Part shown: positions 36,026 through 48,009 of the stretch, piece by piece
How positions within the stretch are numbered: position 1 is the first letter of the stretch
Layout: each line of letters begins with the position of its first letter
NCBI GenBank assembly: GCA_030762175.1
Contig: CM060840.1
Span: 44,296,001-44,360,000 of the forward strand
Source of the DNA: Metallyticus violacea
Taxonomy: Eukaryota; Arthropoda; Insecta; Mantodea; Metallyticidae
DNA length: 64,000 bases
Direction: 5' to 3'
Translations under genes and position numbers: made by a program
The notes under the pieces: generated by a model
What the model was told of the DNA's origin: nothing
Seen by the model: the letters and a program-made list of their open reading frames with translations, nothing else
Database searches by the model: none

Positions 36026-36068
<43 letters not shown>
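36026..36068 (+). repeat. Poly-T run of 43 bases
   Basis: An uninterrupted T run; on the minus strand it would be the poly-A end of a retroposon, but no body is recognised beside it. Confidence 0.9.
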
Positions 36069-37374
36069 CCCGTTTTCATAGAACCGCATTTCTAAAGCAC
36101 GTTCTTATAATAATAAAATTCGTGTGTGCAATTAACTTCAGAGAGACTAATAAGGCAAACGCTGGTATTTTACTCCTTTGCAAATGTGCCGAAATATCAT
36201 GTATGTTCTAATGATGTGGTTCTCTTATTCACTTATAAAACCTTTTTTCTTGGTGATATATCCAATGACAGATTTCTGAAAGCAAGATACTGTTTTAAAG
36301 TTCTGAATAGTTTGAACGAATGCATCTTAAATATCGTGTTAATTTTAAGTCTAAGCGCTAAAACTACAAAAATTCATTGTAAACTCTCAATTGTCCATAA
36401 TAAGAGCACACATGTTTTTGAGCTGTATATATTTGGGGTCATACGATGTTTTTAATAAAAAATGCAGCTATACAAAGTGTTAACTAACACTTGATTAATT
36501 TCTACTGAACAGAGTTCTCTCTTTGTTCTGAAGAAACTATATGTTGCTCTTGTCTTCTACCTTTACACACAAGCGGTTCGAAATATTGAGATATTTGAGT
36601 TAGTATTTAAGTATTTTATCTATTTCTGCTTCTCTAGTTCTTGTTGTATTAGCTACATTGTTCGTAGAGTTACTTTATTTTTCATGTTTATAATATGTAT
36701 AAATATAATGATTTTTTGCTCTTTATCCATTGCACATTCAGACTGAATTAATTACAAATTTAAAAAAGAACAGTTTCAATGTTTTGTTATTCGGAGGTGA
36801 AATGGGACGAGACAAAAGTATAACTCGAAAAGTAATTTAATTAGACGCTGTGTTTATCTGGACCTTCCCACCCCCTCTCCATACGAACTTCAAAGCTATC
36901 CACCATTTTATTACCATCCTATATGTCCTTTTGGCTATATATTTCATCCGCTAGAGAGGACAGTGACAGCGGAGAAGCACATGTTTCTAAGCAGATGGGG
37001 CATTGTCTTTTTGTGACCAGTACGATTTAAAACTGCTTTTGAAAATACAATTATTGAACAAGTCCCTAGCCTCTAACTTCTTCAGCAGTCAATTATCTTA
37101 GTGGGTAAAGTAGATATTAATCAGGAAAATATATATTTATTACATTTTTACAACAAGAAAAAAATCAGAACTGATAAATAAATAATGTTCTATAAAAATA
37201 CCATACCAACTGGGCTTTAAAAGTGAATTGGCCAGGAGGCTAGAGGTAGAAGCAAAATACACGCAGCAGAACAGATTGCAAGTGCATAGCATTTCTGACA
37301 AAATTCATAGCACAGGAATAAATGGATGTCACGTACAAAGAATGAACGATGAAGAATACTAGGCAATTATCACG

Positions 37375-38275
37375 GTTGGTATGGCGTTTTTTAAAGTATT
37401 CCCCATAGAGTTCTGTGTACTTGACCCAACGTATCTATCAGTCCTGGAAACGTTTTATTTATTTTTATTTATTTCATCTTCAAAACCCCTCCGCCTTCTT
37501 CACAAGAGCGGTGAGACGATGGAACAGAAAAAAGTAACCTTGATCTAGATGCTGGCTGCATGCACGGTATGAACATATTTTGTTTCTTTCTGGCCAAATG
37601 AGGGGGTGCATTTCGTAGGAAGGCGTAAACCAGATAAATGCAGCTCAGGTCGTTTTCGTTGAATGTGTTCGGCCAGGACGGTCAATAGTACTCCTCACAT
37701 GTTGATAAACCATTTCAGAACAGTCGAAGAAAAAAATCTCCTTAACTTTCCTGTCTATCGAATAACCCTGGGCTGCATTGGTGTCGGAGAACCAGAAGAT
37801 TTCCAGACTGAGGTCGCCTGTTTGCTTTCGGGACAGTAATGGTGAAGCAAGTCTCGTTGATGATGGAATTCAATATTCCTCGCTAAATCGCACTACGTAA
37901 CGTTTAAGATCCCGACACAGTCAACTCGCACCATCTTCTGTTCAGGCGTCAGCAATCTCGGCACACATCTGGCACAGTCGCGTCAGATGATAAACGCACT
38001 ACCATGAAAAATCGTAACATATATATCAGTCTATCCACCGTTATTCGTCGATCTTCCTGAACAATGAAGGCAGCTGGGTTAATCACGGTCTCGTTCCCTG
38101 GATGGTTAGAGTATCAACCCTGCTTTGTTATTGAAACACGGCCCTGCTTAAACTCTTTCAACCACTGAAGTGCGGTTGATTGTGGCAGAACATTATCGCC
38201 ATAAGCTTGCTGCAACATCGCATACGCTTCCATATCGGATTTCTGCAGACGGAAGCAAAATTTAAGAAGCGACTT
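37375..38275 (-). pseudogene. Mariner (SETMAR-type) transposase relic
   Basis: Minus-strand frames give CFRLQKSDMEAYAMLQQAYG, DNVLPQSTALQWLKEFKQGR, EDRRITVDRL, later STIINETCFT and RRPQSGN. They follow the N-terminal mariner helix-turn-helix region (AYxMLxxAYGxxxLSxxxVFEWxxRFxxGR) and the start of the catalytic domain. The C-terminal third is mostly unreadable. Several stops. Confidence 0.78.
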
Positions 38276-38504
38276 CGTTTTGCGCAACCAACTGGCAAAT
38301 GATATTTGCTGGCCTCTTGTACGAAGAAGCTTGCGCTTATGCCCTTATAATTTTTCCCACCAACTTGTGAGATCTGTTATTTTCCTGAAAATTGTTTCAC
38401 CAACGTATTTCCACTCCATGATGAGGAAGGGAGAAAAAAATTCTCCTTTACTGACAAGTCTTTGTAAACACAATTTTCTGACAGCTCTCACCAAATTAAT
38501 AAAT

Positions 38505-38785
38505 ACCGCCACGGGTGGCCGAGGTCGTTAAGGCGCGGACTCGTGAGCGGGAGGTCTGGAGTTCGAATCCCGCCAGGACCTTCCTCCCTGACTGAGGTTT
38601 TTTCCAGGCTTTCCTTAGTCCTTATAAATGGCAAATGCCGGGGAGGTACCCTAAAACTTAGGCCTGGAACGATTACTTCTTTAAAAATAAACCGTTTCCC
38701 AATATATAATTTCATCTCATGTATCATCAGTGCCCATTGCCTGTGGTGCCTCTGTAGCAAAAACGGGAATTAAACACTATTCATT
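38505..38785 (+). repeat. SINE-A copy, best preserved
   Basis: Head CCACGGGTGGCCGAGGTCGT, box B GAGTTCGAATCCCGCC, body TGACTGAGG and GGCAAATGCCGGGGAGGTAC, tail CATCAGTGCCCATTGCCTG. Boxes A and B are near consensus, and this copy keeps the most CpGs, so it is probably the youngest of the family here. Confidence 0.9.
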
Positions 38786-38789
38786 CATA

Positions 38790-40290
38790 AATTAATAAAC
38801 TGGATTATGTCAGCTAGTAGTCAGCGTTGTGAAGCCGTACTAAAATATATGTTGACAAATTAAACAGAAAAGATTTCTGCATAAGTGTACACTAGCCAAA
38901 AATGACAAAGTGAAACAGGTATCACTCTATTGTCGCATCGGTGCACATGTGAGCGAGTAGCAAGGATACTTTGTATTGGATTTCTGTAGTAATATGTTAT
39001 GTGAAGCAAGCTACACGGGAGACTATGCAGCTATACAGAAAATGGAATCTTAAAATATGAGCAAAAAAGTAATCTTAATGCTTTAGTTTCCATTTTTAGT
39101 ATGAGTAATATGAATAACTATTTTATTCATACACTATCGCGATCATTTCATTGTGTAGACAGCTGTTCAGTAGAAAGATAACCATTCTGCAGTTAAAACT
39201 ACTTAATCCTGTTCCTTTCCTTTTCGTTCATTCATATTTTAAATTTGCGTTACGTTTCTTGTAGCCTCCAGTTTCCTGAACATTTTTAAAGCACTTTCAT
39301 AAATAGGTATCCGGACGGTGCATGTGAAAGAACACAGAATCACAGAAAAAGTAAGATGCACATCTTCCTCCAAAACGAAAACAAGTGCACCGCAAGTCCG
39401 TAAAGCATCAGTATCTTGACCTCATTAGCCTGAGTTCTCTTCCACACTTCGCTTCATCTGACAGTCTCTTTTCTTTCCCCCCGCAGAACTTCTCCTTTGC
39501 AAGTCAAGCCCAGGGAAGAAGATGTGGACTGAACAGATATTTCATGACGTCCTAATGAGCTAATTTAACGAAAAAAAGAGGCCCAATACGAATATATCAT
39601 GAACAGAAATGTAATATTTCCCTTCCGTTATCTGTTTCTATACTTTTGCTTATGATTTAAAGGGCGAAAAATATAAAACAAATAGCAATCAATAATGTGT
39701 TCCGTTGGTAAATTAGTTGGGGAAAGATATAGAGAGAATGCTGCTTAAGTAAACTCTATTTCAATTAGAGAAGAGAATGTTAAAATACGCACTGGTGTGC
39801 AAAAAACTATACAATTTTTAAACTTTATGTCTCTAAAACTATTTAAAATATGTTCATGCCTTTTATATCGCTGGAAAGTGGTAATTGCTAAAGTATAGTA
39901 TCTGATATCAGATCTGGTATCAGATAACCTCTTCTAGGCAAGCTGTGAAAACAACTTTATAACACAAGATCTTTAATCTGGTTTCAAGAGGACATCACCC
40001 ATTACTAAAGACTGCTCACAAAAAGTGAATTTTATTTGTTTTAAAATGTGTCAACTGTTCGTGTACGATCGTGTAGGTTGGTGACACGAAGTGATGTAGC
40101 TCTAATAATGCTACGGACATTTTTTGAACTAATATATGACCGTATTTTATGTCAGTAATTTTTACGGCGATTTTCTCGTCTATCTACTGCATCTCTCAAG
40201 AGAGTTGGTTGCAGGTATGAACTGTTTGTACTGGTATTCTAAGTTTGATTCAAGCGAGGCAATCTGCACAATTTAAATCAGACTGACCAT
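38790..40290. other. Stretch without recognisable gene
   Basis: No exon or repeat that I can name. Confidence 0.5.
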
Positions 40291-40301
40291 ATATGAGACT
40301 C

Positions 40302-40682
40302 TCAAAATACACGTGTTAGGTTTATTTGCACACAGAATCCACAATGTCCACAATAATAAAAACACTTGAAATAAAAGCTGACACGGATAAAATAGCTTGA
40401 ACCTGTTTCAGTTATCCACAGAAGATTCTGCTCTACATGTCTCGATGCGTGTCGTACATCCGTTGCCGTATTAGTGAAAAGCACCGTGTCAATAGTGTAG
40501 TTTTCCAGGATGGAACGCAGTGACCTTTTTATTGCTGCTACAATACTGAGTTGGAAATCTTTCATCTCGCAAAGATTCCATCTTTCGAAACTCGTAAATT
40601 CTAAAGATATTCTAGTATTAGAGAGTTTGATATTATTTTCTTCACAAGTTCTTGGATTCAAAAGAATTTCTGATGCAGTCAT
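40302..40682 (-). CDS. Unassigned open frame of 126 codons
   Basis: I do not recognise it. The frame is open for 381 bases in AT-rich DNA and contains a moderately hydrophilic middle with FQLSIVAAIKRSLRSILENY and DVRHASRHVEQNLL. A possible acceptor (gcatcag) lies just after its start, and possible donors occur near the last third, so part of it could be an exon. No relative occurs elsewhere in the window. It could equally be chance or a decayed transposon. Confidence 0.18.
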   Translation of the reverse strand: MTASEILLNPRTCEENNIKLSNTRISLEFTSFERWNLCEMKDFQLSIVAAIKRSLRSILENYTIDTVLFTNTATDVRHASRHVEQNLLWITETGSSYFIRVSFYFKCFYYCGHCGFCVQINLTRVF

Positions 40683-40844
40683 TACAAAATCAAGAAATAT
40701 AAGTTTTAAAGTTATGATAAATAAATTCTAGCAGAGAGAAAATATTTAAGAAAGGGCATCTGTTTACAAGTGGTGAAATATTACTTTATCCACTTCAAGC
40801 AAAAGTTTTACTAGAATAATATTAAACCGAATTAAAGGCAAAGT

Positions 40845-41560
40845 GAAAAAAAATTAGGATAACACAACGCAAAAGCATATAGATATATTATAAATACAAT
40901 GGGAATAGGCATGGAACATTCACTGGAATTGAACAGTCTACATTTATTGATTTTGTTAAAGCCTTCTGCACCTTTCCCCTTTGGGAGCAGAGTTGAGCAA
41001 GGCTGTTTATTGTCACCCTTATCGTTTATTTTGACTTTGGATGATAATATTGACCGAAGCATATATGAATGGCGCAGAGGTGGGGATTCAGCGAGAGATT
41101 TGAAAGCCTAGAATATGCAGATGATGATTGTCTGTTGGCCCATAGATTCTCTGATAGAAATGGCAAATTACTACGTTTTGCATAAAATGCATGTACAGCT
41201 AGTGTGTATTTAAACGAACAGAAAAACAATGAGAATAAAAATAATAAGGCAGACATCATTCTTATGTTAAGAGAGCATTCCCATATCTAGAGAGTATTAC
41301 ATTGAAGGACTGGGTCTGATGAAGTTAAGACCAGAATTAGGATGTGAAGATTTGTTTTCTCACAATTAGCCTCCTTGTGGAAATCCAAACAAATTTCCCC
41401 GATATTAAAGATTAGAATCTGTAATACGTGTTAAGTCTGTTTTATTATATGGGCGTGAAATTGGATCGAACAGCCGTATTTATTGAACAGCCTTTCATTT
41501 TGTGAACAGACTACTTATCTGGAAGATATTTAAAGGAATTGGAATCATGAACAAATTTTA
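40845..41560 (+). pseudogene. LINE reverse transcriptase relic
   Basis: Frames read VEQGCLLSPLSFILTLDDNI (RT domain block with xQGCxLSPLLF), then EWRRGGDS, a damaged YADD region (RICR...LSVGP from YADDICLLAH-type), FPYLESITLKD and later VLSLFYYMG and KLDRTAVFIEQ. It is the order of RT palm, YADD, thumb in a LINE common in invertebrates. Stops and frameshifts throughout. Confidence 0.72.
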
Positions 41561-42499
41561 AACACAATAAAAATATGTATGATAATCAAGTTTGCTATTT
41601 GTTACACTAAGGAGAACTATATGCACCTTTCTCTTTGGGAGTAGAACAAAGTTCATTGCGAGCTTTCATCTAGGCCCTATGTCTAGACAAGTAACAGGAA
41701 CAATTCCTTACATTTTTAGCACACTTCTAAATACAAGCGCAATTCATTAAGCTAAAAAGAGCAAAGCATGCGAATTCATTCTCAGACTGAGTTTTATTCC
41801 ATACCAACAAATTTTACTGCCTCCCCGTTGAATATTTTAGAAATTGCTTTTTGTCGTAGGGTTGCACATCGATTATTTTTCCAGATACTGTTATCCTTTT
41901 TCACAATATTTTTCTTTCCAATTTCTGGCTAATGCAGATGCCAATAATTACTATCCATATATTTTTAAACGTCCAAATCTAATTCTGAGCAAGTCACAGC
42001 CTCTCTAGTTATTGCTCCGGTTAACAGATGGCGGGAAAGTTGCCAGGTTCCGGCGCAGCCTCCATAACCTCAAAGAACTACAGTGTTCATTTCAGCCAAG
42101 AGAATATAATCGAAGAAAAGTCCGTAGGAGCAGAATGAATTACCTTCCTCAACCCGGAAACATCGCTACTATATGGATAAGCTTTCCCAAGGCATTTTGT
42201 ACACTAGGAGATTTTCCTTGAAACTACAGACTCTATCACAAAATGTTTACTAAAAGAAATGTGATGTTTAATATATTGCACAACTTCAATTATTTTTTCC
42301 CAAATCACATTTTCAGCAGACTTTCATAAAAGTAATTCTGATTTACCAAATTTATCCAACTACTTCAACACTGGGGACGGTCGCTTATAATCAAATGTTG
42401 CAGCATTTGGGCGGACTACACATGCGCAGAATCTTCAACTGTCTCATAAGGTTGCTACGATTACTGTCATAGTTCATTGCCGTTCCTCTTTACAGGACA

Positions 42500-42912
42500 T
42501 GGCCACGAGAATTAATAACCATGCTTGTTGAGTTCAGTCAGTGATTCGATTTCTCAACACTGGAGATCTTAATTCAGGCAAAATTCACAGTGGATTCAAC
42601 GAAAATTATGAGGCTACTATAATTTGTAAAGAAAACGTGAGGTAGCGGTGCTTGTCAACTTCACCATTAAAAAAAATAAACATTTAAGCAAATCCTGTCA
42701 GCATAGAGATTGTGGATACCGTTTTCTGGGTCCTTTGTGTGAATTTCAGGAACCGGAAACAGCAATCACAGCCAGAGGTTTACTATGAAATGCTTTCGAA
42801 GTTGAAACATGCGCAATGGGATACTGTTGTTAGAACTTTTATTTCCTCATGACAACGCGCGCCCTCACAGAACTGTCAACAAGATTAAGGAACACCGTTT
42901 TAGTAACCACCA
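42500..42912 (+). pseudogene. Mariner-like transposase relic
   Basis: An early frame gives VQSVIRFLNTGDLNSGKIHSG (helix-turn-helix start) and a later one YYEMLSKLKHAQWDTV followed by DNARPHRTVNKIKEH, the second catalytic Asp block HDNARPHTA. The central catalytic region is mostly deleted, since the two blocks are only about 150 bases apart in a gene that should have about 600 between them. Confidence 0.68.
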
Positions 42913-43000
42913 CAAAACTAGCATCTCCTCTACCACCTCAAGAAATGGCTCTGTTTTCAAACGATCCATGACGGTACCGTTTAAAGCAGCAACGCTAAAC

Positions 43001-43002
<2 letters not shown>

Positions 43003-43032
<30 letters not shown>

Positions 43033-43138
43033 CTCCTCCTCCTCCTCCTCATTCTTCTTCCTCTTCCTCTTCTTCTTCTTCTTCTTCTTCTTCTCCTCCT
43101 CCTCCTCCTTCTTCTTCCTCTTCCTCTTCTTCTTCTCA
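43003..43138 (+). repeat. (TTC)n/(TCC)n polypyrimidine tract
   Basis: About 135 bases of TTC blocks interrupted by TCC blocks and CTT variants, almost wholly pyrimidine on this strand. It lies between a mariner relic and a LINE relic. Confidence 0.93.
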
Positions 43139-43329
43139 ATGATTAGGTATTCTGCCTATTACCTTCACAGTAAATCTGTCCATCCCTTTAGAAGTAGCCT
43201 TGCATTTCTTTTTCATGATAGTTTATATTCTAATGCCTACTTTATAAATTTGTTTTTATCCATTCTGTTAAATTGTACCACATTACTTCTGTATTTTTCT
43301 ATTTTTCATGAATGAAATTTACGTTTAAT

Positions 43330-44420
43330 TCTTTCCTTATTTCTTCATTGGTTATGTGGTCTAATTTTGTACTGTATTTAGTTTTTCTTAGAAAATTCAT
43401 TTCTAAACTCTGTATCCTACTTTGTAAGGATCCATATTCAGCAACCATAAATTAAGCTGGGAATCACTATATTTTATTGAATTTTATTTTCGTCCTTTCT
43501 TGCCTTATTTTTCGAAGTTCTGTTTATAATGCCGCATATCTATTACATTTTTAAAATTTTTATAAATGCATAAGGTTATTTAAAATCAAATACTTTTTCT
43601 TATGGATAGTAATCTAACATATAATTTTTGAGCATGCCACATTTTTTTTCCATAGGATGTCATCATCTTCGTCTTTTTTCTGAAGATTTTGAAATTAAAT
43701 TTCTATTATTTGATTTACACGATGTATGGAGCTCTTCATTTTCTTGTATTATAACTGCAATGTCTGCAGACATTAGAATATTACACACTTCATGAGAATT
43801 AACCTTAATGTTTATATTAACATTTTTTGTTTTTATTATAAAATTTTAAAAATTATGGGCAACAAAGGGCACCCTTGTCATGTCCCTTTATTAATTAGAA
43901 TAGTTTCTCTTTTTGCAATTTCTGTATTAATTATAATATAGAATTTCTTACATAAACTCTGCACCACTGTTATCAAATGATGAGGTTATCCTTGTTTGGT
44001 CATTATTGATCATAATTAAGTTTTTTTAACTCTACTGAATCTTTTTCAAAGTCGATAAAAGTAACATGAGTTTCAAAATTAAATTCTCTTCTTTTTTTAA
44101 ATATCTGCATTATGGTTAAAAAAAAAAAAAAAAAGTTATCAAATGCTGAACTTCCCGAGCGAAATCCATTTAGTTCTTGGCTTGTCAATGATTTTGTTAT
44201 TACTCTGATACATATTTGTTATCCTACCATATATTTTATACAATGATTTCAATAAACTGATGCCTCTGTAATTCTTATTTTTTGAAGATCGATATAACCT
44301 GGAATGATTTCGATTCTTCTGGTATTTGCCTTGATTGCCAGTAGTTGTAGAGATAAATCTCCATATTTTAATAATTCTATATTTATCACAATAGAACCTG
44401 TTGCTTTTCTAATCTTTGTT
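43330..44420 (-). pseudogene. LINE reverse transcriptase relic
   Basis: Minus-strand frames give LNGFRSGSSAFDN and KRREFNFETHVTFIDFEKDS (RT block NGFRxGRSxxDxxF...KRREFNxETHxAFIDxEKAFD), then INKGTQQGCPLLPIIF-like residues (a stop inside). Both are classic in a LINE widespread in insects. The catalytic YADD is not readable. A run of A/T (44119-44134) interrupts the frame. Confidence 0.78.
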
Positions 44421-44499
44421 TCATTTAAAGTATTGTTTAATGTCTAATGTTATGAGATCTATACAAATCCATTTATTTATTTATTTGATAATATCACAT

Positions 44500-45215
44500 T
44501 TTTATGCAAAGGGAAACCTAAAGCTTGTTACTTCGTACACAAGGAATGGTAAAACTATGTAGAGAAGTATCGCCAAGAGGAGTAGGACTGGCAGAATTAT
44601 ATACAATAGATAGAAAAAGAAAGGTGGTTAAAAGAGTTCAGAAATATTGATATATGAATCTGAAAGTAGAGGATTGTATAATTAACACTTGTATGAAATA
44701 CCAAAGAATAGCTTTCCACAATAACTGATGGAAGAAACTGAAAGAAACATTGGAAGATGTCGGTATGGCAGAAGGGAGAAAATAATTCAATAGGTTTGGA
44801 GGAAAGTACGGAGCATGATAGAAGATATGGATAAACGAGAGATAAGTTCAAGTTTTGAGAATAAAAGTTCTTTGAGATTGTACAACGTATTACATAAAGA
44901 TGGACAAGGGAGAAGAACGTTGACAGCTGTGGGAAGGATTGATGCGAACGAGGGCATTGTATCTTAAAGGATTTAGAAATGTGGTTTATGTTTGGCGAAA
45001 CAGAGGGTATGTTTCATTGTTTGGTGTAGTGCAAGGAGAGGGTATATGTGATCCAAAATGGAATAAAATGGGGGAAAAAATGTTGTAGCAATAAAAATGT
45101 TGACAGAGAGTGGGAAAGAAGTAGGAGTATGGGTGAATTTTTAGGAAGAGTAAAGGGCAAATGGATTAGGAAAATGAAGAGAGAAAAAAGAGGAAAAGTA
45201 GTGAAATAGGGCTCT
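44500..45215 (+). mobile_element. LINE fragment (family L), ORF C-terminal part
   Basis: Frames include GMFHCLV, KERVYVIQNGIKWG and MGEFLGRVKGKWIRKMKREK, the same series as in the copies at 720-1200 and 61690-63060. It lies head-to-head with the LINE relic to its left. Decayed. Confidence 0.72.
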
Positions 45216-45231
45216 AACTCATGTCGATGAC

Positions 45232-46191
45232 CAGTGCCCTGTTTTACGAAGCTCATGATCTAGTAAACCTAGCTTCCATTCTATTATTACTTGTTTATTT
45301 TATAAGTGTGTGTTTCTAGAACTTACGAGCGTAAACTACTTAGTTACATAGTGATATTTCATCGTGCGATTTTGTTTTATCAGTGATCTGTTTCACGAAA
45401 CATTTGGTATTGTAATATTACGTGTTGTTAAATAGTGGAATTCTACCCGTGAATATAGAATGGCGAATTTGCATTTAGTATTGGTATTGATTCTATCAAT
45501 TAAACTCAAAGCATTTCAATTATAAAGCTCATTAAGGGTTATTTATGCAACATGTGCTCTCAAATCCACCACCCATTCCCGTACTTCTTGAGTTATCTGT
45601 TTTCACCTGAAAAATGCCATAGAAATTGAGCCACTTACACCATTAATTGTAGCTAATAATATGAATGGTGCATATGAACGTAAAATAAAAGCACTTACCA
45701 TTGTAGCTTTCTTGACGTTTGCCCAAAATATGTCCCTCACTCATGTGTAATATTTCTTGGCCCAACGCTTTCACAATTTGAGTTATTATTTTCCATATTT
45801 CGGCTTTGTTTTTCTTCGTAATTTTGTTGGAGAACTGTCCAAATAGTACTTCAATTAATGCTCATTAATTTTGTTTTGAATACTAGAGATTCTTTTAGAT
45901 GTGGTAGATTACAGTGTCATTTCTTGACATGAATATACGATTTTAAATAGATACATGCCGCATAAACAAAACCGCATCAACAAACAGTCCACGGAGTAAT
46001 AAACAACCCCGGAACAGCATCTCGACGCTCGGATACAATCGCTACCCCAGTAATTTTGACAAGTGACTAATGACAAAATTTTACGATTCCACTGTTGTGG
46101 AATAAATGTTCGTGAACCAGGTTTTATTAGAACTGGTGGAATTACGGCTAGTAACCAATAGCCTACTGTTGTTTCGTGAAACAGGGCCCAG
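45232..46191. mobile_element. Possible non-autonomous DNA transposon with terminal inverted repeats
   Basis: The ends CAGTGCCCTGTTTTACGAAG (45232) and, reversed, CTGGGCCCTGTTTCACGAAA (46191) match at 16 of 20 positions or so. They share GCCCTGTTTYACGAA. The 960-base interior has no recognisable transposase; one 96-codon minus-strand frame (45909-46199) starts in the right end and is not recognised. No clear target duplication was seen, which keeps confidence moderate. Confidence 0.5.
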
Positions 46192-46199
46192 AGAGACAT

Positions 46200-47570
46200 G
46201 ACAGGTTAGGGCCTCAAGAAAGGTTGGATCAGTCTCAATTGTAAGAAATGTATAAATCATTTGTTAAATTTTTGTCATGAAATATTGAAATAAATATTTT
46301 ATTTTACGTAGAGAAGTAAAGAAGGTTTGTATAATATGTGTAATAGAAACTATGTAGTTTACTTTTATTAATTTTTATGTTGTTTGAGCGTTCGCTTTTG
46401 CTTTCGAATTGCGCTTTGCATATTTTGTTTACGTTGTCTTCTTAATAAAGAATATTTTGGTTAATTTGAAAGAAAATATTTATTCAAGAGCAGTGTAAAA
46501 CTTTCCCAGTAGTTACGGCACTACTGAGCTTAAGCTTTGAATTTTGATTATTTAGTTTGCTTTGAATATTCATTCATTTCTGTCGCGACAGACTTCCTAA
46601 CAGCAACTTTTGAGGACTCTTTTAACATCTCATGGAATACATGCTGATGCATAATGTAGACAAGGCAATGGTTTCTGTTTTTACTTCTTTTTTTTTTTTT
46701 TTTTTTCATGAAGTTAAAAGATAAAAAATATAATGCAGTAAGTTAAAATGAGCCTTTTTAGTGTTATTTATTTCGTTAGTTATTCTGAAAAGCTCAAGCA
46801 TTTCGGCAATTCATTTCATTTTTTGCATCGTCCATGACTGGGCAGAATTTGAATGACTTGCTCATTGTTCGTCTGGTTGTCAAAATCTTTCGGCTGCCTC
46901 CATTGCTGATACAATGACGAAGAATATTTCTCAATGTAGTAATTCTTAATTACGGGGACTTATACAGATATTTTCTTCAAAACCAATGTGCAAGGGGGAC
47001 CTATTTTCGCACAACATTTTGCTCTAGCTTTCAAGAAAGAGAAATAAAGAAAGAGAGTGCACTGAAAGACCGTAGTAAAAGTGACGGAAGTAGAAAGGTC
47101 AAAAAGGCCAACAGAAGTGAAGAATTTTAAACTAAAACGAGTATTAACATTATTTTCTTACTTGCTTTTGTGAGGGACAGAGAGCCGCAGCGTACCAGAG
47201 GAAAATAACGACACGAGTCATTAGTGAAGTGTGACAGGCAATATGTAAATAAATGTTTACTGAGCTTTCTCCACTAGCAAACAACAGCCTTTATGGTAGC
47301 AATACATCAAATTTACAGCGGCCAGGTCCCAAGGCATCTATTCTTTTGTTTTTCTCTCTTTAGCATCATGACAAATGTACGTGTCAGAGTCATGCTTTTA
47401 ATTCTATATTGAGACTTCATTTGTGAAAGGCTGCCAGGCACTATTCGTTAATAACAATAACAGGACTTTCTTTATGCAATTAAGAGTAGCTATGTCAAAA
47501 TAAGTACTAAACATGCATTTACAGAGCAAGATACTGCTACATTATCTAGAAATCAAATTTGAAAATGTGT
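46200..47570. other. Stretch without recognisable gene
   Basis: A poly-T run lies at 46688-46707. Nothing else recognised. Confidence 0.5.
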
Positions 47571-47574
47571 TCCT

Positions 47575-48005
47575 TTACTTTCTCTATTTCCTCTTTCTTT
47601 TTCGTTTCTCCCTCACTCCTCTCCTTCCTATCTAAAACTTATTCCCTTCTTATTCAATCTCTTCCTTTAATTCATTTGTTCCTTGCTTCTCCATCGTCAT
47701 TTCAACCTTCTGCATTTCTCTTTTAGTTCTCCTAACCGCTTTTTTTCTTTCCTATTTTCGTTTCTTCTGTCTTTCCTTTAATCACCTTCCCTCTCTCGTT
47801 CTACCTCTATTCTTTATTACTCTTCATCTATATTTTCCGTTCATTTTCCTTCTTTGTATGCTTTATATCTCACTTTGTCTACTTCCTTTTCTTTTCTTCT
47901 TTCCCTTTTAACTACATCCTCCCCTTTCCCTAATCCTTTCTTCTCTTCTTTAATTCCTCCTTCCTTTCCTCCTAATTCCCCTCTTTTTCTTCTCTTTACT
48001 ACTTT
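47575..48005 (+). repeat. Pyrimidine-rich strand-asymmetric region
   Basis: For about 430 bases the plus strand is dominated by C and T in irregular CTT, TCC and CCT words rather than a clean microsatellite. Read on the minus strand it would give a Lys/Glu/Arg-rich broken frame, which could be an old charged LINE segment. It ends at a SINE-B copy. Confidence 0.6.
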
Positions 48006-48009
48006 TAAC

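Larger units (their letters stand above)
31980..37370. other. AT-rich stretch without recognisable gene
   Basis: It contains an (ATT)n run, a long poly-T and one possible transposon end (33597). Short open frames show no family resemblance. TMEM65 5' exons might be here but were not identified. Confidence 0.45.

Noticed and set aside
36014..36211. 65-codon open frame with a Phe run
   Set aside because: Product of the poly-T tract.
38510..38580. tRNA-like sequence (GTGGCCGAGGTCGTTAAGG ... GTTCGAATCCC)
   Set aside because: It has polymerase III boxes but no acceptor-stem pairing, and the same head with the same body recurs at four other places. It is a SINE head, not a tRNA gene.
42809..43315. 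168-codon open frame rich in Phe and Ser
   Set aside because: The length comes from translating the TTC/TCC tract; the start overlaps a mariner relic.
45380..45420. Third hammerhead motif (TTTCACGAAACA)
   Set aside because: It has only a GAAAC word; no CUGANGA core or stem II around it. It resembles the ends of the element at 45232-46191 instead.
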